In this document: positions 39,382 through 46,525 of the stretch, piece after piece | How positions within the stretch are numbered: position 1 is the first letter of the stretch | How the letters are laid out: every line of letters begins with the position of its first letter | DNA from: an uncultured Pseudomonadota bacterium | Lineage (GTDB): Bacteria > Myxococcota_A > UBA796 > SXON01 | Reading direction: 5' to 3' | Assembly: GCA_903891165.1 (NCBI GenBank) | Contig: CAITDR010000195.1 | Span: 1 to 46,525, forward strand | DNA: 46,525 nt | The notes under the pieces: model-generated | Database searches by the model: none | What the model was told of the DNA's origin: nothing | Seen by the model: the letters and a program-made list of their open reading frames with translations, nothing else | Program-made: the position numbers and the translations under genes

Positions 39382-41640
39382 GTGCAATCCATCGGGCTGG
39401 TCTTCTGCATCCACTGTACCGCGCCTCCGGGGCCGACGGGTGAAACCCTGCGTCGCGCCTTTGAGCGTGCATACCTGCCGTTGATCGAGGCACTCTGGGA
39501 TGCGCCCGTCGTAAAGGTTTCGATGCACTGGAGTGGGGCGCTGCTGGAGTGGCTGGAGGCCTTTGCGCCCGAGCACCTGCGTCAGCTCCAGGAGATGGTG
39601 GCTACCGGAAAGATCGAGATCCTCGGTGGTCTTTTTGGAGGAGCGATCCTGCCTGCCCTGCCCGAACGGGACGTGGTGGGTCAGGTGCAGCGCAGCTTTG
39701 CCTGGTGGAAGGCCCACGGTGACCCGCGTATTCGGGGGGCCTGGCTGCCGTATAATGCCTGGGACCCCTCGGCGGCCCGGATCCTTGGGCAGCTTGGGGT
39801 GCACTACACCGTGCTGGAGGAAAACCAGCTTGGGAAAGGGGGATTGCCCGATGGCTACTTCCTGACCGAGCGCGAAGGTACACCCCTGGCCATCTTCCCG
39901 GCGGATGAGCGGCTGGCGCAGATGGTGCCAGATTCTGCGCCTTCGGCCATTCTTTCTGCCATCGATCGACGCGCCAAAGCGGGAATGCGTTGTGTCACGC
40001 TTGCGGTGGCCGGGGAGCGCTTCGGAGCCGCCCTGGATGCCTCGGCCACCCGCTGCTTCGGGATGGGGCGCGGCTGGGTGCGCCGCTTCTTCAACGAGCT
40101 GGCCGAGAGTGATCATTGGTTAAAGCTGGTGGATTTTGGTACGGTCCTGGACCGGATGCCGCCCACCGCGCGGGTCTACCCGCCCGCCTCGATCTCCCTG
40201 CCGGTCTCGCTGGCAGCGGCGGGCGATGGCGCTCGGCGGATGATTGGCCTCTTGAATGGCTGGAAGAAGGGCGATCCCCAGGCCACCGAGCTGCTGCCGC
40301 TGTTGCGACGTCCCGGCTGGGACCAGCTGTTGACCCGGAACCCGGAGCTGAACCGGCTCCACAAAAAGATGCTGCGTACCTCGGTGGAAGTCTTCCGACT
40401 GCGCAATACCATCCGCGAGCGTAGCCGCCGGGGACTCGACGTGCAGCTGTTGGAGCAGGCGTTGACCGAGGCGACCGCGGCACTGTATCGGGCGCAGCAT
40501 GGCTCCGCCTACGTGCTGGGCACCGAGGTAGGTGCCCAGGATGGTGCGGTGCGTCACGACGCGTGGTCCAACCTGCTGCGCGCAGAATTTGCGGTGACCG
40601 GTGCGCTGGGCGACGGGGACAGCACCCGGATGCTCCAAGTAGATGCGGACTGCGACGGTCGCCAGGATGTGGTGGTCAAAAGCCCCCAATTCTCCGTTGT
40701 TCTCGCACCTTCTCAGGGCGGAGCCATGGTGGAGCTGGATGTCTGGTCGCTGCCGGGGAACCTGCTGAACGTCTGGGGACGTCGGGAGGAATATTTCCAC
40801 GACAGTCTTCGGAAGGGTGATCAGCTACCACTTCTGCTTCCCGATGAAGACGACGCCACCGACGCCGGTCAGCAGGTCCCGGAGACTCCGATGGTGCCCG
40901 ACCTGCCCATCGCCGAGCTGCACCTGTCCGGTCGCCTCTACGAAGATCGCTGGAGCCGGGCCTGTTTTCAGGATCGGATGTTGCACCCCGATGCCACCGC
41001 GGCCCGCTTCTTCGACGAGGGGGACGTGGAAGAGGGGGATTTTGTTGGTGGAGAGTACCAGATCGAGAAAATGGAGCTCTTCGAGGAAGGACCCACGGTG
41101 GTGTTGGCCCGGGAGGGCACGCTGACGGAGGGGGGCGGGGTGCGTCTCGCCCGCATCGAAAAGAGTTTTCATTTCCCGAAAGGTAGCTCGGAAGTCCACG
41201 TTCGCTACATCATCTCCAACCGCTTCCACGAGGGGCTGCACCTGCGTTTTGGGGTGGAGTTCAACCTGAACCTGGACAGTACCGTCGGCAATGGTCTGGA
41301 GTTGGGTGTGGAGCTGGATCCGGCAGGACCCTCTTGGGATGGGCGGAATCCGCGTAGGGTTTTTCCGACGGGTGAGCGTGGGGAGGTGGCCGGGGTGCGG
41401 GCCTTTACGCTGACCGACGTGCAGCGGGGCATGCGGGTGCGGGTGGCGGCGCGCTCGGGACCGGGGGCACCCGACGGAGCCACCGCCCAGCTCTGGTTTG
41501 CACCGGTCGAAGTGGTTTCTCGCACGCCTGCGGGAATTGGAAGTCTACACCAGGGAATAAACCTATTGATCTGGTGGCCAATTGAGCTATGGGCGGCCGA
41601 AAGCCGTGAACTGGCCTTTGTGTTGACGGTGGAGGGCTGA
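39382..41640 (+). CDS. GH57-family protein (4-alpha-glucanotransferase type) with apparently lost catalytic residues
   Basis: 752 residues, length and domain order of GH57 4-alpha-glucanotransferase/alpha-amylase proteins: N-terminal (beta/alpha)7 barrel, helical DUF1925-like middle (R-L-H-K-K-M-L-R-T-S-V-E-V-F, Y-R-A-Q-H-G-S-A-Y-V-L-G) and beta-rich DUF1926-like C-terminal half. Motif II (K-I-E-I-L-G-G-L-F) is partly present, but motif I reads I-H-C-T-A-P instead of the HxHQP type, the nucleophile Glu in 'xxWLaE' is Tyr124 (G-A-W-L-P-Y-N-A-W-D), and the DD-x-E-K-F-G motif is A-V-A-G-E-R-F-G (208-215). It is probably a non-catalytic glucan-binding or regulatory paralogue. GTG start, GATAGG box upstream; its TGA overlaps the ATG of the active GH57 gene. 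Confidence 0.85.
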   Translation: MQSIGLVFCIHCTAPPGPTGETLRRAFERAYLPLIEALWDAPVVKVSMHWSGALLEWLEAFAPEHLRQLQEMVATGKIEILGGLFGGAILPALPERDVVGQVQRSFAWWKAHGDPRIRGAWLPYNAWDPSAARILGQLGVHYTVLEENQLGKGGLPDGYFLTEREGTPLAIFPADERLAQMVPDSAPSAILSAIDRRAKAGMRCVTLAVAGERFGAALDASATRCFGMGRGWVRRFFNELAESDHWLKLVDFGTVLDRMPPTARVYPPASISLPVSLAAAGDGARRMIGLLNGWKKGDPQATELLPLLRRPGWDQLLTRNPELNRLHKKMLRTSVEVFRLRNTIRERSRRGLDVQLLEQALTEATAALYRAQHGSAYVLGTEVGAQDGAVRHDAWSNLLRAEFAVTGALGDGDSTRMLQVDADCDGRQDVVVKSPQFSVVLAPSQGGAMVELDVWSLPGNLLNVWGRREEYFHDSLRKGDQLPLLLPDEDDATDAGQQVPETPMVPDLPIAELHLSGRLYEDRWSRACFQDRMLHPDATAARFFDEGDVEEGDFVGGEYQIEKMELFEEGPTVVLAREGTLTEGGGVRLARIEKSFHFPKGSSEVHVRYIISNRFHEGLHLRFGVEFNLNLDSTVGNGLELGVELDPAGPSWDGRNPRRVFPTGERGEVAGVRAFTLTDVQRGMRVRVAARSGPGAPDGATAQLWFAPVEVVSRTPAGIGSLHQGINLLIWWPIELWAAESRELAFVLTVEG

Positions 41641-43319
41641 TGCGCGGCGATTTTTGTTTGGTCCTCCATGGTCACCTACCTTGGGTGCTCCACCACGGCT
41701 GGTGGCCGCACGGCGAATTCTGGCTGTACGAGGCCGCGGCCGAGACCTGGATGCCGCTCTTGACCCTCTTCGACGAGTGTGCCGCCGAGGGGATCCGCTG
41801 CCCGGTGACGATGGGGTTGATGCCGGTACTTCTGGAGCAGCTGCATTCGCCGACTTTCCGGCGCAATTTTCCCAAGTGGCTGGAGGGGCGCCAGGATCAG
41901 GCCCGTCGGGACCGCAAGGAGTTTTCCGAGCGCGGGGATCTGCACTTGGCATGGCTGGCCGAGCGCTGGGAGCGTCATTTCGGGAAGATCGCACAGCAAT
42001 TTGAGGATCTGGACCAGAACATCCCCGCGGCCTTTGCGGCACATGCCCGGGCGGGGCGCATCGAGCTGTTGACGTCCAATGCCACCCACGGCTTTATGCC
42101 TTTGATTTTACATGATGTATGCGCCCGTGCACAGGTGCGTGCGGGTGTACATACCAGCGAGCGGGCGCTGGGCTTCCGGCCGCGCGGCGCTTGGCTGCCC
42201 GAGTGTGCCTATCGGCCGGGAGGTCCGTGGACCCCGCCGGTGGTGCACAGCGAAGAGCGGATGAGGGAGGGCGTAGAAGTTCTGTTTTCGCAGGAAGGGA
42301 TCCGCTACTTCGTCGTGGATGGCCAGTTGTTGGCTCAGGCGCGCTCAGAGGGGATCCAGGGGCCACGGGGTTTTGAAAAAGTGGGCTGGGATCGTGCCAC
42401 CTGGGAGCCCATGCGTGGCTGGCGCTCGGTCTTGGAGCCTCACGGCATTTCGTCGGATGGTGGACCGGCTCGCCTGACCGTTCTGGGGCGTCACCCCGAG
42501 GTTTCTGAGCAGGTATGGAGCGGCATTGTGGGCTATCCCGGCGACGGGCGCTACCTGGAGTTCCACAAGAAGCACGGCAACGACGGCCTCCGCTACTGGA
42601 AGGTGACCGGTCCCCGCGCCGATCTGGGCCAGAAAGAGGCTTACTACCCCGATGATGTGGCAGCGGCCGCCTTCGGGCAGGCCCGCCATTTTGTGGCGGT
42701 GGTGCGCGCCATCCTGGAGCGTTGGTTCGCCCAGACAGGCCGGCCGGGCTGCGTCACGGCGCCCTTTGACGCGGAGCTTTTTGGGCATTGGTGGTTTGAG
42801 GGGCCCACTTTCCTCAAAGAGGTTTTCCGCGCCATGGCCACCGAGCCGGGTCTGCGTCCTTGCACCGTTTCCGAGCGTCTCCAGAGTGAGCCGCCTGACA
42901 AGGTGGTGACGCTGCCCGCCGGCTCCTGGGGGGCAGGCGGTGACTTCCGGGTGTGGATGAACGATGAGCTGAAGTGGATGTGGGAGGCGGAATATCGCGC
43001 TGAGGATCGCTTTGTTGCACTCCTGCACGCCATCGATTGGCGCAACAACGAGCCGGCGCGGGAGGCACTGAGTCTGGCCGCCCGCGAGTTATTGTTGTTG
43101 CAGGCCAGCGACTGGCCGTTTGTTATTCACACAAAGGGAGCGGTGGACTACGGCTACCGGCGCTTCTGCGAGCATTTGGCGCGCTTTGATCGAGCCTGTA
43201 CCGTGGCCGAGTCGCGGCAGCGGGGGGAGGAGGACAGCGCGCTGGCCCGCCACGCGCTGGAGGACATCCGCCTCAACGACCCCTGCTTTGAGGATCTGCG
43301 GCTGGAGTGGTGGAGCTGA
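41640..43319 (+). CDS. GH57 1,4-alpha-glucan branching enzyme-type protein
   Basis: 559 residues. Motif I V-L-H-G-H-L-P-W (His10, His12), nucleophile Glu188 in G-A-W-L-P-E-C-A-Y, and acid/base Asp377 in A-P-F-D-A-E-L-F-G-H-W-W-F-E-G-P are all intact; the C-terminal helical domain (W-A-N-D-like N-N-E-P-A, S-D-W-P-F) matches branching-enzyme-type GH57 (DUF1957). It forms alpha-1,6 branches in glycogen-like glucan. Coupled by TGATG to the upstream degenerate GH57 protein, so the two probably form a complex or act on the same polymer. The next gene begins 31 bp downstream. Confidence 0.9.
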   Translation: MRGDFCLVLHGHLPWVLHHGWWPHGEFWLYEAAAETWMPLLTLFDECAAEGIRCPVTMGLMPVLLEQLHSPTFRRNFPKWLEGRQDQARRDRKEFSERGDLHLAWLAERWERHFGKIAQQFEDLDQNIPAAFAAHARAGRIELLTSNATHGFMPLILHDVCARAQVRAGVHTSERALGFRPRGAWLPECAYRPGGPWTPPVVHSEERMREGVEVLFSQEGIRYFVVDGQLLAQARSEGIQGPRGFEKVGWDRATWEPMRGWRSVLEPHGISSDGGPARLTVLGRHPEVSEQVWSGIVGYPGDGRYLEFHKKHGNDGLRYWKVTGPRADLGQKEAYYPDDVAAAAFGQARHFVAVVRAILERWFAQTGRPGCVTAPFDAELFGHWWFEGPTFLKEVFRAMATEPGLRPCTVSERLQSEPPDKVVTLPAGSWGAGGDFRVWMNDELKWMWEAEYRAEDRFVALLHAIDWRNNEPAREALSLAARELLLLQASDWPFVIHTKGAVDYGYRRFCEHLARFDRACTVAESRQRGEEDSALARHALEDIRLNDPCFEDLRLEWWS

Positions 43320-43350
43320 GGCGGGCGGTTCGGGATAGACCGGCGGCGCC

Positions 43351-45219
43351 ATGCTTGACCTCGTTGATCTGACCCTTGCCGTTGCCGGAAACATCCTCCT
43401 TGATCGTGTGACCTGGCGTATCAACCCCGGCCAGCGGGTGGGGTTGGTGGGGCGCAATGGCGCCGGAAAATCGACCTTGCTGAAGGCGATCTGTGGGAAA
43501 TTTCCCATCGACTCAGGCGAGCTGAAGATCCGGCCGGATCTGGTAGTGGGCTACCTGCCGCAACATGCCGTCTCTGACTCGGTGCGGCCGCTGTGGGAGG
43601 AGGTTGCCTCGGGGATGACCCGCATCCAGACTGCAAAAGCTGCGGTGGAGCGTGCGGAGGCGGCCATGGCAGCGGGCGAGGAAAAGGCCCTGGAGCGCCT
43701 GGAAAAGGCCCTGGAGGTCTGGCGGCTGGCCGGCGGTCCTTCGGCGGATGAGCGGGTGGGGGAGGTGTTGCACGGTCTCGGCTTTACCAAGGAGGATTGG
43801 ACAAAAACCTGTGACACATTTTCGGGCGGTTGGCAGATGCGCATCGCTCTGGCACGGCTTTTGCTTGCTGAACCCACCATCCTGTTGTTGGACGAGCCCA
43901 CCAACCACCTGGATATGGCCGCACGGGCCTGGTTGGGGAAGTTTTTAGCGCGCTATCCCCATACCGTACTGATTGTATCTCACGATCGGCACCTGCTCGA
44001 CCAGGCGGTCAGCCACATCGCCGAGCTGGTGGATGGACGTCTTGACGTGTACAGTGGTAACTTCACCTATTGGATGAAGAACCGGGAGGAGCGTCGTAAC
44101 CAACAGCAGGCCGCCTTTGAGTCTCAGCAGGAGGAGATCGAACGCCTCCAGCGCTACATCGACCGCTTCCGCTATGCCGCCAATCGCGCTACACAGGCCC
44201 AGTCCAGGATCAAGGCCCTGGATCGGATGGACAAGATCGACGCGCCGGAGGAGGAATTTATCCCGACGCTGCGTTTGCCGGAGCCGGAAGTGGGCATCCT
44301 GGAGCCCCTGGCGCTGCGGAAGGCGGCCTTCGGCTGGGGAGAGCAGCCCATGTACGAAAACCTGGATTTTTCCCTGGAGAAGGGGATGCGGGTCGCGCTT
44401 TTGGGTCCGAACGGGGCGGGCAAGTCCACCCTGCTGAAGGCCCTGGCCGGCACCCTACCCCTGAAGTCGGGACGCCGCCTTGTTGGGAAGGGTATTCGTA
44501 TCGGCATCTACAGCCAGGATCTTTCTCGGGAATTGCCTCCGGATGAGGTCGCGCTGGACCATGTGGTGGCTTCCTGGCCCCTGGCCCAGCCGCAGCGGGC
44601 CCGTGCCGTGCTGGGCTCCTTGGGGCTGCCCGGCGAGCTGGCCCTCCGCAAGATCGGCTCGCTCTCTGGAGGCGAAAAAGCACGGGTGGCCCTGGCCTGT
44701 ATTGCACTACGTCCGCACGAAGTGCTGCTCTTGGACGAGCCCACCAACCACCTGGACGTCGTGACGGTGGAAGTATTGGTGGAGGCCCTGGCCGCCTACA
44801 CCGGTGCGCTCCTCGTCGTCACCCACGACCGTTTTCTGGTGGAGCGCGTGGCCACCCATGTGGCGCATGTGTTGCCGGGAAAAGTGGAGCTTCACGAGGG
44901 TGTACGCCCGGAAGACTTCGAGCCGGTCAGCCTGCAGCGGGCGATGGAGGGCGGCAGCGCGCCGGAGTCGGCGGAGGACTTCAACAACCGCAAAAAGCAG
45001 GCGCGCGAGCGGGAAAAAGCGCGGCGTCGGGTGGAGCAACTGGGCCAGCTTATCGAGGCCACCGAAGGCAAGTTGGGCGAGGTGGACGGCGAATTGTGTA
45101 CGCCTGGACTGGATCATCGGAAGGTGACGGCGCTCAGCCAGCAACGCGCCGCCCTGGAGCAGCAGATCGCTGCCTACTACGAAGAATGGGAGAGGTTGGA
45201 AGCCACCATTTCGGGCTGA
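43351..45219 (+). CDS. ABC-F family ATP-binding protein
   Basis: 622 residues, no membrane segment. Two ABC ATPase cassettes: Walker A G-R-N-G-A-G-K-S-T and G-P-N-G-A-G-K-S-T, signatures F-S-G-G-W-Q-M-R and L-S-G-G-E-K-A-R-V, both Walker B motifs L-L-L-D-E-P-T-N-H-L-D, an inter-domain linker rich in charged residues (the P-site tRNA-interaction motif region), and a C-terminal coiled coil (K-A-R-R-R-V-E-Q-L-G-Q-L-I-E-A-T-E-G). ABC-F proteins act on ribosomes to relieve stalling or confer antibiotic protection; this one resembles the YheS/Uup group. ATG 43351; GGGATAGAC upstream. Convergent overlap of 43 bp with the radical-SAM gene. Confidence 0.93.
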   Translation: MLDLVDLTLAVAGNILLDRVTWRINPGQRVGLVGRNGAGKSTLLKAICGKFPIDSGELKIRPDLVVGYLPQHAVSDSVRPLWEEVASGMTRIQTAKAAVERAEAAMAAGEEKALERLEKALEVWRLAGGPSADERVGEVLHGLGFTKEDWTKTCDTFSGGWQMRIALARLLLAEPTILLLDEPTNHLDMAARAWLGKFLARYPHTVLIVSHDRHLLDQAVSHIAELVDGRLDVYSGNFTYWMKNREERRNQQQAAFESQQEEIERLQRYIDRFRYAANRATQAQSRIKALDRMDKIDAPEEEFIPTLRLPEPEVGILEPLALRKAAFGWGEQPMYENLDFSLEKGMRVALLGPNGAGKSTLLKALAGTLPLKSGRRLVGKGIRIGIYSQDLSRELPPDEVALDHVVASWPLAQPQRARAVLGSLGLPGELALRKIGSLSGGEKARVALACIALRPHEVLLLDEPTNHLDVVTVEVLVEALAAYTGALLVVTHDRFLVERVATHVAHVLPGKVELHEGVRPEDFEPVSLQRAMEGGSAPESAEDFNNRKKQAREREKARRRVEQLGQLIEATEGKLGEVDGELCTPGLDHRKVTALSQQRAALEQQIAAYYEEWERLEATISG

Positions 45220-46525
45220 CAGCCCGCCCAAGTGCCCAGCCAGCCCTCCGCACGATACAGCGGACCGGGAGTGGCACCCCGAGGGGCATGCCGAATCTCC
45301 AGCTTCGGCAGCCACGCACGAAGGCGCCGGAGCGCTTCCGCCTCCTCCTCCACCGTTCCTGCTCCCGCCTCCTCTTCGGACAATTCGGGAGCTACTACCT
45401 GGCTCAACCCGGCCAGTTTGCCCACCGCCGCCTGCTCCAGCGTTGATAGGGGATAGAGCGGCGCCCACACCTCGATCGGTGAAAAACCCAGGCGGGTCGC
45501 CTCGCGAATCAGCTCGGGCAGCTCCGGATGCTCCCAACAGGAGGCCCCGGCAAAAATCAGGTGGCGTGGCCCCTCTCCAGCGGCCCGAACCAGCCGTTGC
45601 CGCAGCTTCCGGCCACTTTCCGCCTTCCAGTGTGCTCCAGCAAGCGGACGCACGGCACAGAAGCTGCAGGAGCGGCTGCAGGGCGCACCGACGGGAAAAT
45701 AAAGGCGATCTCCGGACAGAGTTCCCCAGCCGGCTGGCACCGGATCCCCACCTTTCCAATGGCGTGCCTGCCGGGGGGCGGTTGCGACGGGCCGACCGGC
45801 ACGTTTGGGCGGATCCCCCTCCGACGGAGCAGTGGAAAAATCAGCTTGAATAGGGATAAATTCGTCCCAGCCCCAGCGCTGCGTGTAGCCCTCATAGGGC
45901 CCCGCACAGGACGCGCGCAGGCTGCAAGCCGTACAAGGCGATCCCTGGTGGCGCCGCTCTTTGGGTTCACCCCCCATAAGATTTTCATGTTGCGGTGCAA
46001 TATCCTCTAATCGATCCGCGGCTGCCCATAATTTTCCACCCAGAAAGCAGAGTGGAATCCCGACGGTTTCTGCCGGAATCCCCCCCTGACGCAAAAGTGC
46101 CAGCGCCGCATGCAGCGGCTCCTCGGCCAAACGGTAGCGAGGCAGCAGTGTTTTGAGCGAGCTTTGTACCTCTCCCTCCTCGCGTATCCATACAAATCGC
46201 TGCCGATGTACACCCAGGCTCAGGCTCAATTGGGCCAGCTCCGGCAGGCTCGGCAGCAGCGAGCGGCTCAGCACGGTGCTGAGGCCCACCTGTAGCCCCG
46301 CCTGCAGCGCACGACGGACACCGACCACCGCCTGTTTCCAGCTTCCTGACTCCTGAGTCAGAAAATCGTGCAGCTCGGCGTTGTGAGCGGCCAACATCAC
46401 CTGCACATCGGTCAGCCCGGCGGCCTTCAGGCCCGCAGCTGCTAACGGTGCCGCCAGAATCCGCCCGTTTGTCTGGATTCCCACCCGCCGAAAACCCACC
46501 TGCCTTGCGACCCGAAGCAGGTGTG
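45177..46525 (-). CDS. Radical SAM-like protein, tandem type (N-terminus beyond window)
   Basis: Open from the window edge (449 residues visible), so the first radical-SAM cluster motif is outside. Visible: an R-V-G-I-Q-T-N-G-R segment of a radical-SAM barrel, a SPASM-like cysteine set (C-F-L-G-G, then C-T-A-C-S-L-R-A-S-C followed by G-P-Y-E-G-Y and W-D-E-F-I-P-I), then a linker and a second C-S-R-S-C-S-F-C (CxxxCxxC) that begins a further radical-SAM half (I-F-A-G-A-S-C-W-E, I-E-V-W-A-P-L-Y-P-L). Thus it appears to contain two radical-SAM units joined by an auxiliary-cluster region. The substrate is unknown. GTG 46499 is only an internal codon. The 3' end overlaps the ABC-F gene by 43 bp in convergent orientation. 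Confidence 0.75.
   Translation of the reverse strand, partial: HLLRVARQVGFRRVGIQTNGRILAAPLAAAGLKAAGLTDVQVMLAAHNAELHDFLTQESGSWKQAVVGVRRALQAGLQVGLSTVLSRSLLPSLPELAQLSLSLGVHRQRFVWIREEGEVQSSLKTLLPRYRLAEEPLHAALALLRQGGIPAETVGIPLCFLGGKLWAAADRLEDIAPQHENLMGGEPKERRHQGSPCTACSLRASCAGPYEGYTQRWGWDEFIPIQADFSTAPSEGDPPKRAGRPVATAPRQARHWKGGDPVPAGWGTLSGDRLYFPVGAPCSRSCSFCAVRPLAGAHWKAESGRKLRQRLVRAAGEGPRHLIFAGASCWEHPELPELIREATRLGFSPIEVWAPLYPLSTLEQAAVGKLAGLSQVVAPELSEEEAGAGTVEEEAEALRRLRAWLPKLEIRHAPRGATPGPLYRAEGWLGTWAGCQPEMVASNLSHSS

Overview
The window is a GC-rich bacterial chromosome segment, most likely from a myxobacterium-like lineage (Myxococcota or a relative in the old Deltaproteobacteria). Evidence for this is the number of small lipoproteins with very short signal peptides, two proteins with MopE-type 'DxDxDGYG...DCDD...PGAxExCD' repeats, a MYXO-CTERM-like C-terminal anchor (Cys, hydrophobic stretch, Arg cluster) on the 37.2-38.9 kb protein, a cytochrome c/copper monooxygenase fusion, and regulatory fusions such as FHA-ABC transporter and cNMP-binding-methyltransferase. 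No rRNA, tRNA, integrase, transposase, phage gene or CRISPR array was seen.

Layout. 0-6 kb: the end of a sugar-isomerase-like TIM barrel protein, a large lipoprotein, an alpha/beta hydrolase, then an overlapping pair encoding an HExxH-type peptide hydroxylase-like protein and a PLP-dependent group II decarboxylase, with a convergent 59-residue peptide gene. 6-12.4 kb: minus-strand operons encoding a TerB-FHA-ABC exporter, secreted proteins, a cNMP-binding methyltransferase-like protein and a carboxypeptidase-regulatory-like lipoprotein. 12.4-13.9 kb: a lipoprotein cyclophilin facing a lipoprotein gene. 14-23 kb: a visibly disturbed stretch. It has an in-frame TGA inside a membrane protein gene, a frameshifted DUF4105 gene, an MFS transporter cut in half, a MopE-repeat lipoprotein with an amber second codon, a GNAT acetyltransferase and an SDR-type gene. 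A 33-bp direct repeat (31/33 identical) lies at both ends of this stretch. 23-32 kb: a giant ten-repeat MopE/FG-GAP lipoprotein, a DUF4190 protein, an unknown helical protein, a DedA protein, the E2 subunit of a 2-oxo acid dehydrogenase, a membrane protein, a toxin-antitoxin remnant and a class V aminotransferase.

32-45.2 kb: a long plus-strand run. Two glycosyltransferases, a DUF4846 protein and a cytochrome/copper monooxygenase lipoprotein are tightly packed. They are followed by a VWA-type lipoprotein overlapping a C-terminally anchored surface protein, a small membrane protein, two GH57 proteins (one seemingly catalytically dead, one an intact branching-enzyme type), and an ABC-F ATPase. 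The window ends inside a minus-strand protein that appears to be a tandem radical-SAM fusion.

Translational coupling is pervasive, with ATGA, GTGA, TTGA or TGATG overlaps at most gene joins. Several monocistronic genes lack a Shine-Dalgarno sequence and carry a TAtaGG-like box 6-7 nt before the start codon, suggesting leaderless transcripts. The best candidates for unusual biology are the HExxH hydroxylase/PLP decarboxylase/small peptide locus, the degenerate GH57 protein next to an intact one, the tandem radical-SAM protein, and the decaying repeat-flanked stretch at 13-23 kb.
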